Of a stretch of 64,000 bases of DNA, positions 7,775 to 16,144 are shown piece by piece; positions within the stretch are counted from its first letter, which is position 1; every line of letters begins with the position of its first letter. A program made the translations under genes and the position numbers. Source of the stretch: Acidimicrobiia bacterium (GTDB lineage: Bacteria > Acidobacteriota > Vicinamibacteria > Vicinamibacterales > SCN-69-37); assembly GCA_016871335.1 (NCBI GenBank), contig VFZF01000012.1, positions 1 to 64,000 on the forward strand. The letters are read 5' to 3'. Below the pieces are notes generated by a model. That model had not been told where the DNA came from and did no database searches. It saw only the letters and a list, made by a program, of their open reading frames with translations.

Positions 7775-8389
7775 ATGATTTCCGCCCACGAAGCACTCGA
7801 ACGTCTGCGCGAAGGCAATCGGCGGTTTCGAGATGACGGCACCAGCAGCGAGGCGCTGACGGACCGCGCCAGGCGTCGCGAGGTGGCTGAGGGGCAGGAG
7901 CCGTTTGCGATCATTCTGGGGTGTTCCGACTCCCGCGTGCCGGCTGAGATCGTCTTCGACCAGGGGCTGGGCGATCTTTTCGTGATCCGGGTCGCCGGCA
8001 ACATTGTTGCGCCATCACAAATCGGGAGCGTGGAGTTCGCCGTCGAGCAGTTCAGCACGCGGCTGGTGGTGGTGCTGGGCCATTCACAGTGCGGGGCGAT
8101 CACGGCGACGGTCGAACAGTTGAAGCGGCCGCTGCCTGACCAGTCGAAGCATCTGCGATCGATCGTTGATCGTGTGCGGCCCTCCGTCGAGCCGTTGCTC
8201 GCCACCAACCTGCGCGATCGTCCGGACGAGCTTATCCATGAGGCGGGCCGCGCGAACATCCGCATGTCTGTCAACCAGCTGCGGCACGGATCAGAGATTC
8301 TCGAACACCTCATTCGGCACGATGGGTTGCTGATCGTGGGGGCCGAGTACTCGCTGGAAACCGGCCGGGTCGACTTCTTCGATCTCTGA
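7775..8389 (+). CDS. Beta-class carbonic anhydrase
   Basis: The 204-residue protein has the zinc site of beta carbonic anhydrases, which interconvert CO2 and bicarbonate in the cytosol. Cys50, Asp52 and Arg54 lie in CSDSRVPAE, and His103 and Cys106 in GHSQCGAI. Length fits the family. The start is the ATG of MISAHEALERL; upstream in-frame codons overlap the opposing MDH-like gene. GATACT sits 9 nt before the ATG. The stop overlaps the next start (TGATG), so it is coupled to the MOSC gene. Confidence 0.94.
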   Translation: MISAHEALERLREGNRRFRDDGTSSEALTDRARRREVAEGQEPFAIILGCSDSRVPAEIVFDQGLGDLFVIRVAGNIVAPSQIGSVEFAVEQFSTRLVVVLGHSQCGAITATVEQLKRPLPDQSKHLRSIVDRVRPSVEPLLATNLRDRPDELIHEAGRANIRMSVNQLRHGSEILEHLIRHDGLLIVGAEYSLETGRVDFFDL

Positions 8390-8967
8390 TGGTCTGTCTT
8401 CCGCCGTCAGGTCCCACACCGCGTTCGCTTGAGGAGCTCGGAGCGTGCCTTGAACACATTCGGCAGTCACCGCGCGAGACTGGTGTGCTGGGGCTGATCG
8501 TCCGGCGGCCGGAGGTGGATGCCCGCGAGGTCATTGCCGAAGGCGAGTTGTCGCTGACGGAGGGGCTGGTCGGGGACAGTTGGCGGCTGCGACCGAGTTC
8601 CCGCACGGCCGATCGCGGTCCGCATCCGGACATGCAGCTCAATCTGATGAACGTTCGCGTGATTGAGGCAATCGCCGGCCCGATGACGCGCTGGCCACTT
8701 GCCGGCGATCAGCTCTTCGTGGATTTTGATCTCGCCAGCGACCACCTGCCGCCAGGCACGCGGCTGTCGATCGGTGAGGCGACGATCGAGGTGACCGATC
8801 AACCGCACACCGGCTGCGGCAAGTTCTCCGCGCGCTTCGGCATCGACGCGCTCAAGTGGGTGAACTCGCCGGAAGGTCGCGCGCTCGGCCTTCGAGGCAT
8901 CAACGCGAAGGTCGTGACCCCCGGCCGTATTCGCGCCGGGGATGCCGTGGCTATCCTTGGACGATGA
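8389..8967 (+). CDS. MOSC-domain protein
   Basis: The 192-residue protein resembles MOSC-fold sulfur-carrier proteins related to the C-terminus of molybdenum cofactor sulfurases. The conserved cysteine appears in HTGCGKF (Cys143), followed by RALGLRGINAKVVTPGRIRAGD, the usual end of the domain. No other molybdenum cofactor genes are nearby, so its substrate is unknown. It overlaps carbonic anhydrase by one base. Its 3' end overlaps the opposing DUF1428 pseudogene by 17 bp. Confidence 0.85.
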   Translation: MVCLPPSGPTPRSLEELGACLEHIRQSPRETGVLGLIVRRPEVDAREVIAEGELSLTEGLVGDSWRLRPSSRTADRGPHPDMQLNLMNVRVIEAIAGPMTRWPLAGDQLFVDFDLASDHLPPGTRLSIGEATIEVTDQPHTGCGKFSARFGIDALKWVNSPEGRALGLRGINAKVVTPGRIRAGDAVAILGR

Positions 8968-9310
8968 CCTTGAAGCCGCCGTAGGTCATTTTCTTCGAAT
9001 CAAACGGCATGATCTCCGGGTCGAAGTTGGCGATGCGCGGGTCTGCCATCACCTTCTTGTTCACCGCGTTCCGGTGTGCCTTCGATTTGTAGACAATCCA
9101 CTAGAGGATCACGGTCTCGTTGCGCTTCGCCTTGGAGACCTTCGCAAACGACACGACGCCTTTCACCGCCAGGTCATCACCCGTCGTCTCGAAGTACGCC
9201 AGCGCGCCGTGGTCGAACCACACCTTGCTCACCTTCTTCGCCAGCTTCTTGTACGCGGCGACGTTCTTGGTCGGGATGGGGATCAGGAAACCGTCAACGT
9301 ATTTGGCCAT
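8951..9310 (-). pseudogene. DUF1428 (YbaA-like) gene interrupted by an in-frame TAG
   Basis: Read from the ATG at 9310, the frame gives MAKYVDGFLIPIPTKNVAAY and continues to KRNETVIL, then hits TAG at 9101-9103. Beyond it the same frame continues WIVYKSKAHRNAVNKKVMAD and ends FKVIVQG at 8951. Family members have an uninterrupted SWIVYKS-type motif here, so the TAG replaces a conserved residue, probably serine (TCG to TAG). Total length (119 codons plus stop) matches the family. Either it is a recent pseudogene or the base is a sequencing error. No frameshift is needed. Confidence 0.85.
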
Positions 9311-9324
9311 GGAGGAATGGTAGA

Positions 9325-10530
9325 TCAATCCACGCGCCGCGAGAGCCAATACAGCCCCGGTATCCACAACGAGAACCCGACGATGGCCACGAGTGCGTGC
9401 GGGGAGAAGTGGAAGACGTCGAGCGCGGTGGCGGTGAGGTAGGAGACGGTCGCCTGAACAACCGCCAACGCGAAGAGTTCGGCGGCGAAGACGCGACCGC
9501 GAAAGTCGTCCGGCACGTTCATCTGTAACAGCACATTGCTCGACACCCAGAGGATCGAGCCGAAGACGTGAGCGGCGATGACCGCGCACGCCGCCACCCA
9601 GATGGTGGGCGAGACGGCGATCGCGGCGTAGCAGGTGCCGGCAATCAGATAGGCCGGGCCGATCATGCGGACGAGATTGCGCTGTCGCGCGGCCAGGACA
9701 GAGACGACCAGCGACCCGGCCATCGCGCCGATGCCGCGCGCACCGTACAGCACGCCGATGCCGGCATCGCTCGACTCACCGATACGGAAGACGCGATCAC
9801 CAAAGACCGTGAGCAGCAGCAGCGCACCGCCAATGAGGGCCCACCCGCCCTTCACCAGCGCGATGCGCGCCACATCCCGGTGTGCACGCATGTACGCCAG
9901 ACCCTCAGCGACACCCTTGAGGCCGGCCGAGGCTCGCGGCCCATCCGGCCGTGCCGGCACTCGCAACTGCCACAGAAAGACCGCCGAGAGAAAAAACGAG
10001 GCGGCATTGATGAGAAATGCGGCGTCGCGCCCCAGCGTCGCCGCGACCAATCCTCCCAGTGAGGCCCCGATGGCCAACATCGCGGACCACGTGCCGGTCG
10101 ATATCGCGTTGGCCGCCACCAGGCGTTCGCGCTCCACGATGGTCGGCACGGTCGCGGATCGTGCCGGCTCAAAGAATCCACTCGCCGACACCATGACGGC
10201 TGTGACGACGTAGGCGAGCCAGACGGTCTCGGGTGTGCGAACAAGGAGAAGCCCGAGGACGGCCATTCCCCTGGCGATGTCCGCCCCAATCATGATCTTC
10301 CGGCGATCAAATCGATCGACCACCACGCCAGCAGCGGGGCCGACGATGGCGACTGGGAGAACCTGAAGGACCATCAGCACCGCGACGGCCGTCGCCGATC
10401 CCGTCAGCTGAAAGAGCAGCGCAAAAATCGCGACCGTGTTGAACCAATCGCCGAGCTGGCTGACGATTTGCCCGAACCAGAGGAATCGGAAGTTCCTGTT
10501 CGTGCGGATGAGTTCAAGGAGGCTACGCAA
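9325..10530 (-). CDS. Major facilitator superfamily exporter
   Basis: The 401-residue protein is very hydrophobic, with about 12 membrane segments. It carries the MFS loop GVVVDRFDRRKIMIG between helices 2 and 3. It resembles the MFS_3/enterobactin-exporter-like group (FRFLWFGQIVSQLGDWFNTVA). The substrate is unknown. The start codon is TTG, embedded in the last codons of the upstream dehydratase gene (8-bp overlap), which implies coupling. Confidence 0.88.
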   Translation of the reverse strand: MRSLLELIRTNRNFRFLWFGQIVSQLGDWFNTVAIFALLFQLTGSATAVAVLMVLQVLPVAIVGPAAGVVVDRFDRRKIMIGADIARGMAVLGLLLVRTPETVWLAYVVTAVMVSASGFFEPARSATVPTIVERERLVAANAISTGTWSAMLAIGASLGGLVAATLGRDAAFLINAASFFLSAVFLWQLRVPARPDGPRASAGLKGVAEGLAYMRAHRDVARIALVKGGWALIGGALLLLTVFGDRVFRIGESSDAGIGVLYGARGIGAMAGSLVVSVLAARQRNLVRMIGPAYLIAGTCYAAIAVSPTIWVAACAVIAAHVFGSILWVSSNVLLQMNVPDDFRGRVFAAELFALAVVQATVSYLTATALDVFHFSPHALVAIVGFSLWIPGLYWLSRRVD

Positions 10531-11467
10531 GCACCCGCCGCAGGACGGCCTCGTCCACGTTCCGCCCCGTCACCATCACCCCGACGCGCGCGCCTTCGAG
10601 GCCAAGGCCGCCCTGCAGCAGGGCGCCGACACCGGTCGCTCCCGCGCCTTCCGCGATCAGCCGCTCGCGCCACACGAGTGACCGCATGGCAGTTTTGATC
10701 GACGACTCGGCCACAAGCGCAACCACGTCGACAAGGTCCCGCACCAGGTCAAACGTCCGGCTGCCGGGTTCCATGTTGCCCGCGAGGCCGTCGGCCAACG
10801 TCGGGTGGACCGTCACCGGGGTAATCTCTCCGGCCGCCAGCGCCGCCGTGAACACCGGGGACGCCTCCGCTTCGGCGCCGATCACCCGCACACGCCGCAC
10901 GTGTTCCTGCGCGACCAGTGCTGCGCCGGCCAGAAGCCCACCACCGCCCAACGGCACCACGATGGCGTCGAGGTCAGGCTTGTCCTCGAGCATCTCAAGC
11001 GCGACCGTGCCCGCGCCCGCGATGACATCCGGGTGGTTGTACGGCGAGATATACATCGTGCCACTCGCCTCCCCATCGTCGCGTGCGCCTTGTTCGGCGG
11101 CGTCGTAGTCGGGCTGCTCAATGAGGTGCGCGCCGTTGGCCACCAGCGTCTTCCGTTTGGCTTCGGGCGCGGTTCCGGGCACGTGGACCCTGAGGGAGAT
11201 GCCCAGGTCACGCGCAGCCAGCGACATGGCCACACCGTGGTTGCCGGCCGAGGCGGTGACCACTTCGTTGACCCCGGGGTGATTGGCGCGCAGCTGCATC
11301 AACGCGTTGTAGGCGCCGCGAATCTTGAACGATCCGCCGGCCTGAACGGACTCGAGTTTGATCCAGACATCGGCCTGGCAGCGGTCCGAGAGCCAGGCGG
11401 ACTTAAGGAGGGGCGTCCGGCAGACACGAAGCCTGCGGGCTGCGGCTTCGACGTCGTGCCGGTTCAT
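10523..11467 (-). CDS. Threonine/serine dehydratase-like PLP enzyme
   Basis: The 314-residue fold-type II PLP protein matches threonine/serine ammonia-lyases or serine racemases. The Schiff-base lysine is in GGSFKIRGAYNA (Lys48), the substrate loop is TASAGNHGVA, and the phosphate-binding loop is PLGGGGLLAG (about 172-181). No C-terminal ACT domain is present, so it is a short, catabolic-type enzyme. A CATAAT box ends 6 nt before the ATG, and this box shares bases with the start codon of the divergent MBL gene. Confidence 0.88.
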   Translation of the reverse strand: MNRHDVEAAARRLRVCRTPLLKSAWLSDRCQADVWIKLESVQAGGSFKIRGAYNALMQLRANHPGVNEVVTASAGNHGVAMSLAARDLGISLRVHVPGTAPEAKRKTLVANGAHLIEQPDYDAAEQGARDDGEASGTMYISPYNHPDVIAGAGTVALEMLEDKPDLDAIVVPLGGGGLLAGAALVAQEHVRRVRVIGAEAEASPVFTAALAAGEITPVTVHPTLADGLAGNMEPGSRTFDLVRDLVDVVALVAESSIKTAMRSLVWRERLIAEGAGATGVGALLQGGLGLEGARVGVMVTGRNVDEAVLRRVLA

Positions 11468-11479
11468 AATCGAATTATG
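11465..11479. promoter_or_regulatory. Mirror-image divergent leaderless promoter pair
   Basis: CATAAT at 11465-11470 ends 6 nt before the plus-strand ATG at 11477. The same hexamer on the minus strand (11479-11474) ends 6 nt before the minus-strand ATG at 11467. Each start codon lies inside the other gene's -10 box, and only 9 bp separate the two codons. No clear -35 elements are visible. Confidence 0.55.
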
Positions 11480-12115
11480 CACATCTGGACGACCGCCGCG
11501 CCTCCCTTCCACAAAAACGGATACATCGTGGCCTGTGAGGACACCCGCGAAGCGGTGGTGATCGACCCGGGCGATGACGTCGCGGAACAGTTGCACATCG
11601 TGAAGCGCGAGGGCGTGGTGGTGAAGATGATTCTCCTGACCCATGCCCACCTTGACCATGTCACCGGGGTCGGTCCAGCGAAGGACGCACTGGGTGTTGA
11701 CGTGTGGCTGCACAGGGACGACCTATTCCTGTACGAACGCACGGCTGAGCAGGCGCGCATGTTCGGGATGCAGGCGACGCAGCCTCCGCCGCCGGATCGG
11801 TTCTATGCGCCCGGCCAGAAGCTGGCCTTCGGGAATCTTGCGGTTGACGTGACGCACACGCCGGGGCACTGTCCGGGTGGTGTGTGCCTGGCGATTGGCC
11901 GTCAGGGCCAGGCGGAACGGGAGTTGTTTGTCGGGGACACGCTGTTCGCGGGATCAATCGGTCGCACGGACCTGCCTGGTGGAGACTTCGACACGCTCAT
12001 CGCGTCGATCAGGACAGAGCTGTTTGCCTATCCGGACGACACGATCGTGCATTCAGGCCACGGCCCGGACACGACGATCGGTGAGGAGCGCCGGAGCAAT
12101 CCGTTTCTTCGGTAG
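11477..12115 (+). CDS. Metallo-beta-lactamase-fold hydrolase (glyoxalase II-like)
   Basis: The 212-residue protein has the metal-binding motif THAHLDH (55-61). The further ligands are in THTPGHCPGGVC, FVGDTLFAGSIGRTDLPGGD and HSGHGPDTTIGEER. This matches short hydroxyacylglutathione hydrolase-like proteins, which cleave thioesters. The true substrate is unknown. The start ATG sits 9 bp from the divergent dehydratase start, with a leaderless-type -10. It converges on the FHA gene with a 10-bp gap. Confidence 0.9.
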   Translation: MHIWTTAAPPFHKNGYIVACEDTREAVVIDPGDDVAEQLHIVKREGVVVKMILLTHAHLDHVTGVGPAKDALGVDVWLHRDDLFLYERTAEQARMFGMQATQPPPPDRFYAPGQKLAFGNLAVDVTHTPGHCPGGVCLAIGRQGQAERELFVGDTLFAGSIGRTDLPGGDFDTLIASIRTELFAYPDDTIVHSGHGPDTTIGEERRSNPFLR

Positions 12116-12125
12116 TGCACCGGGA

Positions 12126-12419
12126 TCAGTCTTCCGTGACCGTGAACGTTACACGTCCGACGCCGAGAACGTCGCCGGCGCGGAGCACGGCGCGTGCGGT
12201 GGGGGTGCCGTTGACCGAGGTGCCATTGGTGCTGCCGAGGTCTTCCATGACGAGCTGCCCGGAGACGTCCGCCGTCAGCCGGCAATGGAGGCGCGACACG
12301 AGGGGCGCGTCAAAAATGAAGTCCGCCTGAGCGCCGCGTCCGATCGTCTTCATCACGCCTGGCGTGATGCGCACGACCCGCGGCGTCTCATCGTGCGTCT
12401 GAAGAATCCATCCGGGCAT
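12126..12419 (-). CDS. FHA-domain protein
   Basis: The 97-residue protein is a single forkhead-associated domain, a phosphothreonine-binding module. The conserved residues are in IGRGAQADF (Arg28), LVSRLHCRL (Ser42, His45) and DLGSTNGTSVNG. No other domain is attached, so it probably reads a Ser/Thr kinase signal in trans. The frame is open 27 codons further upstream, but that part covers a family-2 repeat (reading EEMSSEALEKRL). TACACT lies 8 nt before the ATG. Confidence 0.9.
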   Translation of the reverse strand: MPGWILQTHDETPRVVRITPGVMKTIGRGAQADFIFDAPLVSRLHCRLTADVSGQLVMEDLGSTNGTSVNGTPTARAVLRAGDVLGVGRVTFTVTED

Positions 12420-12432
12420 CGCCGGAGAGTGT

Positions 12433-12476
12433 ACCCGAGCTCGGAGGCGTTTTTCGAGCGCCTCCGAGCTCATTTC
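12433..12476. repeat. Family-2 palindrome supplying the hydrolase stop codon
   Basis: Perfect 13-bp arms GAGCTCGGAGGCG (12437-12449) and CGCCTCCGAGCTC (12459-12471) surround a 9-nt loop. Read on the minus strand, the AAATGAGC edge gives AAA TGA, which ends the neighbouring hydrolase. The other boundary adjoins the FHA -10 region. Confidence 0.85.
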
Positions 12477-14146
12477 TTCTTGAGCACGTCCTGGAGCCAC
12501 GCGATCAGCGGATCAGTGATCGCCGCCGAGACGTTCTTGTCCGGGAGCGAAGCGTATTCATCAACCTCGCCGGTGGTCGTCGGCACTAGCAGGTGATTTA
12601 CACCTTGCACGACGACCTTGTGGACGGTGCGCGCGGCTTCTCCCTTTCGCGCCTTGCCCATCTTTTCGAGTGCATCGGCTTGCGCCGGGGGAATCTGGGT
12701 GTCGAGCGAACCCTGGATGATGAAGACCGGCTGGTTGGTGCGGCGCATGGCATCGGCCGGGTCGTACGACAGCCAGCTCTTGAACCACGGTGTGTCTGCC
12801 TGACGCCGGAGCTCGGGCGGGACCGTCTCCCAGCCCTGGCCGGTGATGACAGCGTCCATCAGGCGGTTCTGCAAGGCGACTTTCTCGTGCTTCGAGTCTT
12901 CCGACTCATTCGCGCGGTTGAGTGCGTGCTGCTGCTGGGCGAGTGTGACGCCTCGCCCTGTGTCTCCCGGCGCGGCAAGCAGGCCGATCGCGCGAACGTC
13001 TCCTCGGGCCCGGCCGGCGAGCAGCATCGCGATCGCACCGCCCTCCGAGTGGCCAACAAGCGCCACCCGGCTGCGGTCGATGTCGCGCCGCTGACGGACC
13101 CAATTCAGCACGGCGCGGGCGTCGTCGGTGTACGCGTCGAGGGAGGCGGTTTCGATTCGGCCGCCGCTCTGCCCAACGCCACGCTTGTCGTAGCGCACGA
13201 CAAAGAAGCCGGCGTCTGAGAGGCGACCGGCGACCTGGCCGAGAATCGGAATGCCGAACACGGTCTCGTCACGGTCCTGTGGGCCGGATCCGGAGAGCAG
13301 AATCACGACCGGGGCTTTCCCGGCCGGACCTGCCGGCGGAGTGATCGTCGCCGCCAGGCTGAATCCATTCGCCGGGATGAAGAGTTCCTCGTCCCGGGGG
13401 TGACTGTAGCTGTCGAGCCGCGCCATGACTGTGGTCAGGTCGTCGCGCACGACCGACAGTGCCGCGACCGGAATCGCCATGCGCGCCAGGCGGCCCCTGG
13501 CATCAACCCAGACCTCCACGTTCAGCGGCCCTGAGGGATTGGCAAACACGAGGTCGAACTGCCGGAGCTCGTGTCGCGTCTCCGGTGTTTCGATCCGGTG
13601 CGGTGTGATGCGCTCGACGCGCACGCCCAGCTCCGCCTGCGGTGCCACAAACACCGGAATCGTGTCGCCGGCGGCTGCCGTGTGCAACCGCAATGCCAGC
13701 GCTTCGTAGCCGGAATAAAAATTGTTCGGCAGGACGACTGTCGCCGCCGACACCTTGTGCGACAACGTGCCCTGCTGTCCCGTCTGGACGATGGCCGATG
13801 ATGCCAGGTTGTTCGCAAAGGTCGTCTTCAACGACATCGGCTGGCCACGCATCTGGCCGCTGATCTCGAGCGACAGCGTCTGCCAGTCGGCCGCGTACTT
13901 GGCGATGAACGTGTCGAACGAGAGATTCAGCGGCGCACCAGATGTGCCCGAGGCGGAGATGGTCCAGCCGTCAGGGCCGAGCGTCACCGACGAGTGCTCG
14001 GAACCAATGCGTTGTCCACGCATGAAGATCGTGAAGTCCGCCTCGCCGGTCGCGGCCTGCTGTGCGGCGAGCGATGATGTCGTGAGGCTGGTGGCGGCCA
14101 GGACCACCAGCAGTGCCAGACTAGAATGATTCAGCCACTGTTTCAT
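12470..14146 (-). CDS. Secreted alpha/beta-hydrolase
   Basis: The 558-residue protein begins with a signal peptide (MKQWLNHSSLALLVVLAATS, cleavage near LAAQQ). A beta-rich N-terminal region of about 260 residues precedes the alpha/beta-hydrolase domain. The nucleophile elbow is VGHSEGGA (Ser367). Asp482 in GSLDTQIP and His518 in GVNHLLVP complete a plausible triad. The family (alpha/beta hydrolases with RYDKRGVGQS) includes peptidase- and esterase-like enzymes; the substrate is unknown. Its TGA lies in a family-2 palindrome. The ATG overlaps an alternative ygfZ start on the other strand. Confidence 0.88.
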   Translation of the reverse strand: MKQWLNHSSLALLVVLAATSLTTSSLAAQQAATGEADFTIFMRGQRIGSEHSSVTLGPDGWTISASGTSGAPLNLSFDTFIAKYAADWQTLSLEISGQMRGQPMSLKTTFANNLASSAIVQTGQQGTLSHKVSAATVVLPNNFYSGYEALALRLHTAAAGDTIPVFVAPQAELGVRVERITPHRIETPETRHELRQFDLVFANPSGPLNVEVWVDARGRLARMAIPVAALSVVRDDLTTVMARLDSYSHPRDEELFIPANGFSLAATITPPAGPAGKAPVVILLSGSGPQDRDETVFGIPILGQVAGRLSDAGFFVVRYDKRGVGQSGGRIETASLDAYTDDARAVLNWVRQRRDIDRSRVALVGHSEGGAIAMLLAGRARGDVRAIGLLAAPGDTGRGVTLAQQQHALNRANESEDSKHEKVALQNRLMDAVITGQGWETVPPELRRQADTPWFKSWLSYDPADAMRRTNQPVFIIQGSLDTQIPPAQADALEKMGKARKGEAARTVHKVVVQGVNHLLVPTTTGEVDEYASLPDKNVSAAITDPLIAWLQDVLKKK

Positions 14147-14165
14147 GACGCTCCAGTATCGCACC

Positions 14166-15089
14166 ATGTCGGCCGACGTCAGCACGCGCGGGCGCCTGTC
14201 ATTTGAAGGGCCCGACGCCGCGTCGTTCCTCCACGCGCTCGTCACGAATGACATCACGGGCCTGGCGGTTGGCCGTGGGGCTTACGCGGCGTGGCTGACG
14301 CCGCAGGGACGGATGATCGCGGACCTGCGATTGCTGCGCACGGACACCGGTGTCCTGGCCGAGGTGCCTGCCGGCCTTGCCGCCGACCTGCAGGCGCGTT
14401 TCGATCAATTGATTTTTGCCGAGGACGTGCGCGTGTCCGACATGTCCGCGTCCACCCGCGCGGTTCTTGCGGCCGGTGACGCCGCCGCTGAGGTCGTCGC
14501 GTCCGCGACGGGCGCTGATCCGTCGGAGGTCAACGCCCTCCCCGTCCTCGGCCACCTCGCTGCCGGGGACTTCCGGGTGATTCGGACCGACGACACCGCG
14601 CTGCCGACGTTCGAGGTGTGGGCGAAAATCAGCTCGGAGGCGATTGTTTTATTGGACAAGGGAAAAATCGCCTCCGAGCTGATTTTCGAGGCGCTCCGCA
14701 TCGAAGCGGCGCGGCCGCTCTTTGGCGTGGATATGACGACGGAGACCATCCCCCTGGAGGCGGGGCTCCTCGACCGGGCCATCAGCCAGACCAAGGGCTG
14801 TTACGTGGGCCAGGAGGTCATTGTCCGCATCCTGCACCGGGGTGGCGGCAGGGTGGTGAAGCACCTGATGCAGCTGACGTTCGATTCGACGGTGAACACG
14901 GTCCCCGCCGCGGGCACCGAGCTCTTCGCCGCCGACAAGGCCGTCGGCCAGATCACCAGCGCGGCGCTCGGCCCGTCTTCGGGTCGGGTGCTGGCGCTCG
15001 GATACGTCCACAGGGACGCGGCCACGCTGGGGCAGGTGCTGCGCACGAGTGACGGCGCCGAGGCCGTCCTCACCGCGTTCGCGAGCTGA
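14166..15089 (+). CDS. ygfZ: Folate-binding Fe-S cluster maintenance protein YgfZ
   Basis: The 307-residue protein belongs to the YgfZ/GcvT-like family, which uses tetrahydrofolate to maintain certain iron-sulfur clusters. The signature KGCYVGQEVIVRILHRG (about 209-225) is intact, and the N-terminus shows FLHALVTNDITG. The start is the ATG of MSADVSTRG, with CAGTAT exactly 6 nt upstream. An ATG seven codons earlier would overlap the opposing start. Residues about 153-174 (KISSEAIV to IASELIF) are the in-frame translation of a family-2 palindrome, just before FEALRIEAARPLFGVD. Confidence 0.9.
   Translation: MSADVSTRGRLSFEGPDAASFLHALVTNDITGLAVGRGAYAAWLTPQGRMIADLRLLRTDTGVLAEVPAGLAADLQARFDQLIFAEDVRVSDMSASTRAVLAAGDAAAEVVASATGADPSEVNALPVLGHLAAGDFRVIRTDDTALPTFEVWAKISSEAIVLLDKGKIASELIFEALRIEAARPLFGVDMTTETIPLEAGLLDRAISQTKGCYVGQEVIVRILHRGGGRVVKHLMQLTFDSTVNTVPAAGTELFAADKAVGQITSAALGPSSGRVLALGYVHRDAATLGQVLRTSDGAEAVLTAFAS
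14624..14687. repeat. Family-2 palindrome inside ygfZ
   Basis: Two perfect 22-bp arms (14624-14645 and 14666-14687) flank a 20-nt loop. The arms contain AGCTCGGAGGCGATT and its complement. The element is 64 nt and translates without stop in the ygfZ frame. Confidence 0.92.
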
Positions 15090-15126
15090 TCCTTCGACTC
15101 GGGCCCCGTGTTACCCTCGTCTGTCG

Positions 15127-16143
15127 ATGCTGCCGATCACTGAATTCATCCTCCGCAACTACAAGAACTTCAATTCTCGCGCGACGCGTGACGCGTTCCT
15201 CGCCTATCACCGTCACATCGAGGCGGGCGGCAAGATGTTCTGGGCCGTGGCCGGGGCGATGTCGTCGGCGCAACTGGGGATCACGATGGCACCGGCCATT
15301 CGCGAGGGGCTGATTCACGGCTTGTCGGTGACCGGTGCGAACCTTGAGGAGTCCCTCTTCCGTCTTGTGGCCCACGACAGCTACAAGGACTTCCCCGAAT
15401 ACCGCTACTTCACAAAGCAGGACGACACCCGCATTCTGAACGACCGGATGCGCCGCGTGACCGACACGTCGATCCCCGAAGACGAGGCATTTCGCGCGGT
15501 CGAGAAATACATCGTCCCTATGTGGAAGAACGCGAGCGCGTCAGGCCAGCGCCGCTTCTGGCACGAGTACTTCTACGAGCTGATCACGACCATCGACACG
15601 AGTCTCTATCAGGGGAAGCCGGAGGAATCCTGGTTGCTGGCAGCGGCGAAGGCGAATCTGCCGATCGTCGTCCCCGGGTACGAGGATTCGACGTTCGGCA
15701 ACATCTTCGCCGCGCACGTGAAGGTCGGCGACTGCACGGCGAGTATCGCCAAGTCGGGCATCGAGTACATGGGCGCGTTTTACGACCAGTACACCGAGCT
15801 TTCCGAGGGGCCAGGCATCGGCTTCTTCCAGATTGGTGGCGGTATCGCCGGTGACTTCCCGATTTGCGTCGTCCCGTCGCTGAAGTACGACATGGAAGCC
15901 GCCGCGAAGCCGTGGGCGTACTTCTGTCAGATTTCGGACTCCACGACGTCGTACGGCTCGTACTCCGGTGCGACGCCAAACGAGAAGATCACGTGGGACA
16001 AACTGACGGAAGACACGCCGATGTTCGTCATCGAGTCCGACGCGACAATCGTGGCGCCGCTCATGCTGAGCGCGCTGCTCGAGTGCAAGCATCATCCGAA
16101 GGAAGCGGCGGCGCTCATCGCGAGCAGTGGCTTCGCCGGCTGA
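15127..16143 (+). CDS. Deoxyhypusine synthase-like protein
   Basis: The 338-residue protein resembles the deoxyhypusine synthase family. Family features include NLPIVVPGYEDSTFGN, a Gly-rich IGGGIAGDFPI, and YGSYSGATPNEKITWDKL. In the last segment Lys292 sits where the eukaryotic enzyme has its catalytic lysine (SWGKI). Bacteria lack eIF5A, so such homologs probably make another polyamine derivative such as homospermidine or a guanidino compound. Whether this one does is unknown. It is followed after 1 nt by the DprE1-like gene. Confidence 0.85.
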   Translation: MLPITEFILRNYKNFNSRATRDAFLAYHRHIEAGGKMFWAVAGAMSSAQLGITMAPAIREGLIHGLSVTGANLEESLFRLVAHDSYKDFPEYRYFTKQDDTRILNDRMRRVTDTSIPEDEAFRAVEKYIVPMWKNASASGQRRFWHEYFYELITTIDTSLYQGKPEESWLLAAAKANLPIVVPGYEDSTFGNIFAAHVKVGDCTASIAKSGIEYMGAFYDQYTELSEGPGIGFFQIGGGIAGDFPICVVPSLKYDMEAAAKPWAYFCQISDSTTSYGSYSGATPNEKITWDKLTEDTPMFVIESDATIVAPLMLSALLECKHHPKEAAALIASSGFAG

Positions 16144-16144
16144 C

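Noticed and set aside
8433-8447. GAGCTCGGAGC in the MOSC gene as a family-2 copy
   Set aside because: Only 11 bases match and there is no mirrored arm.
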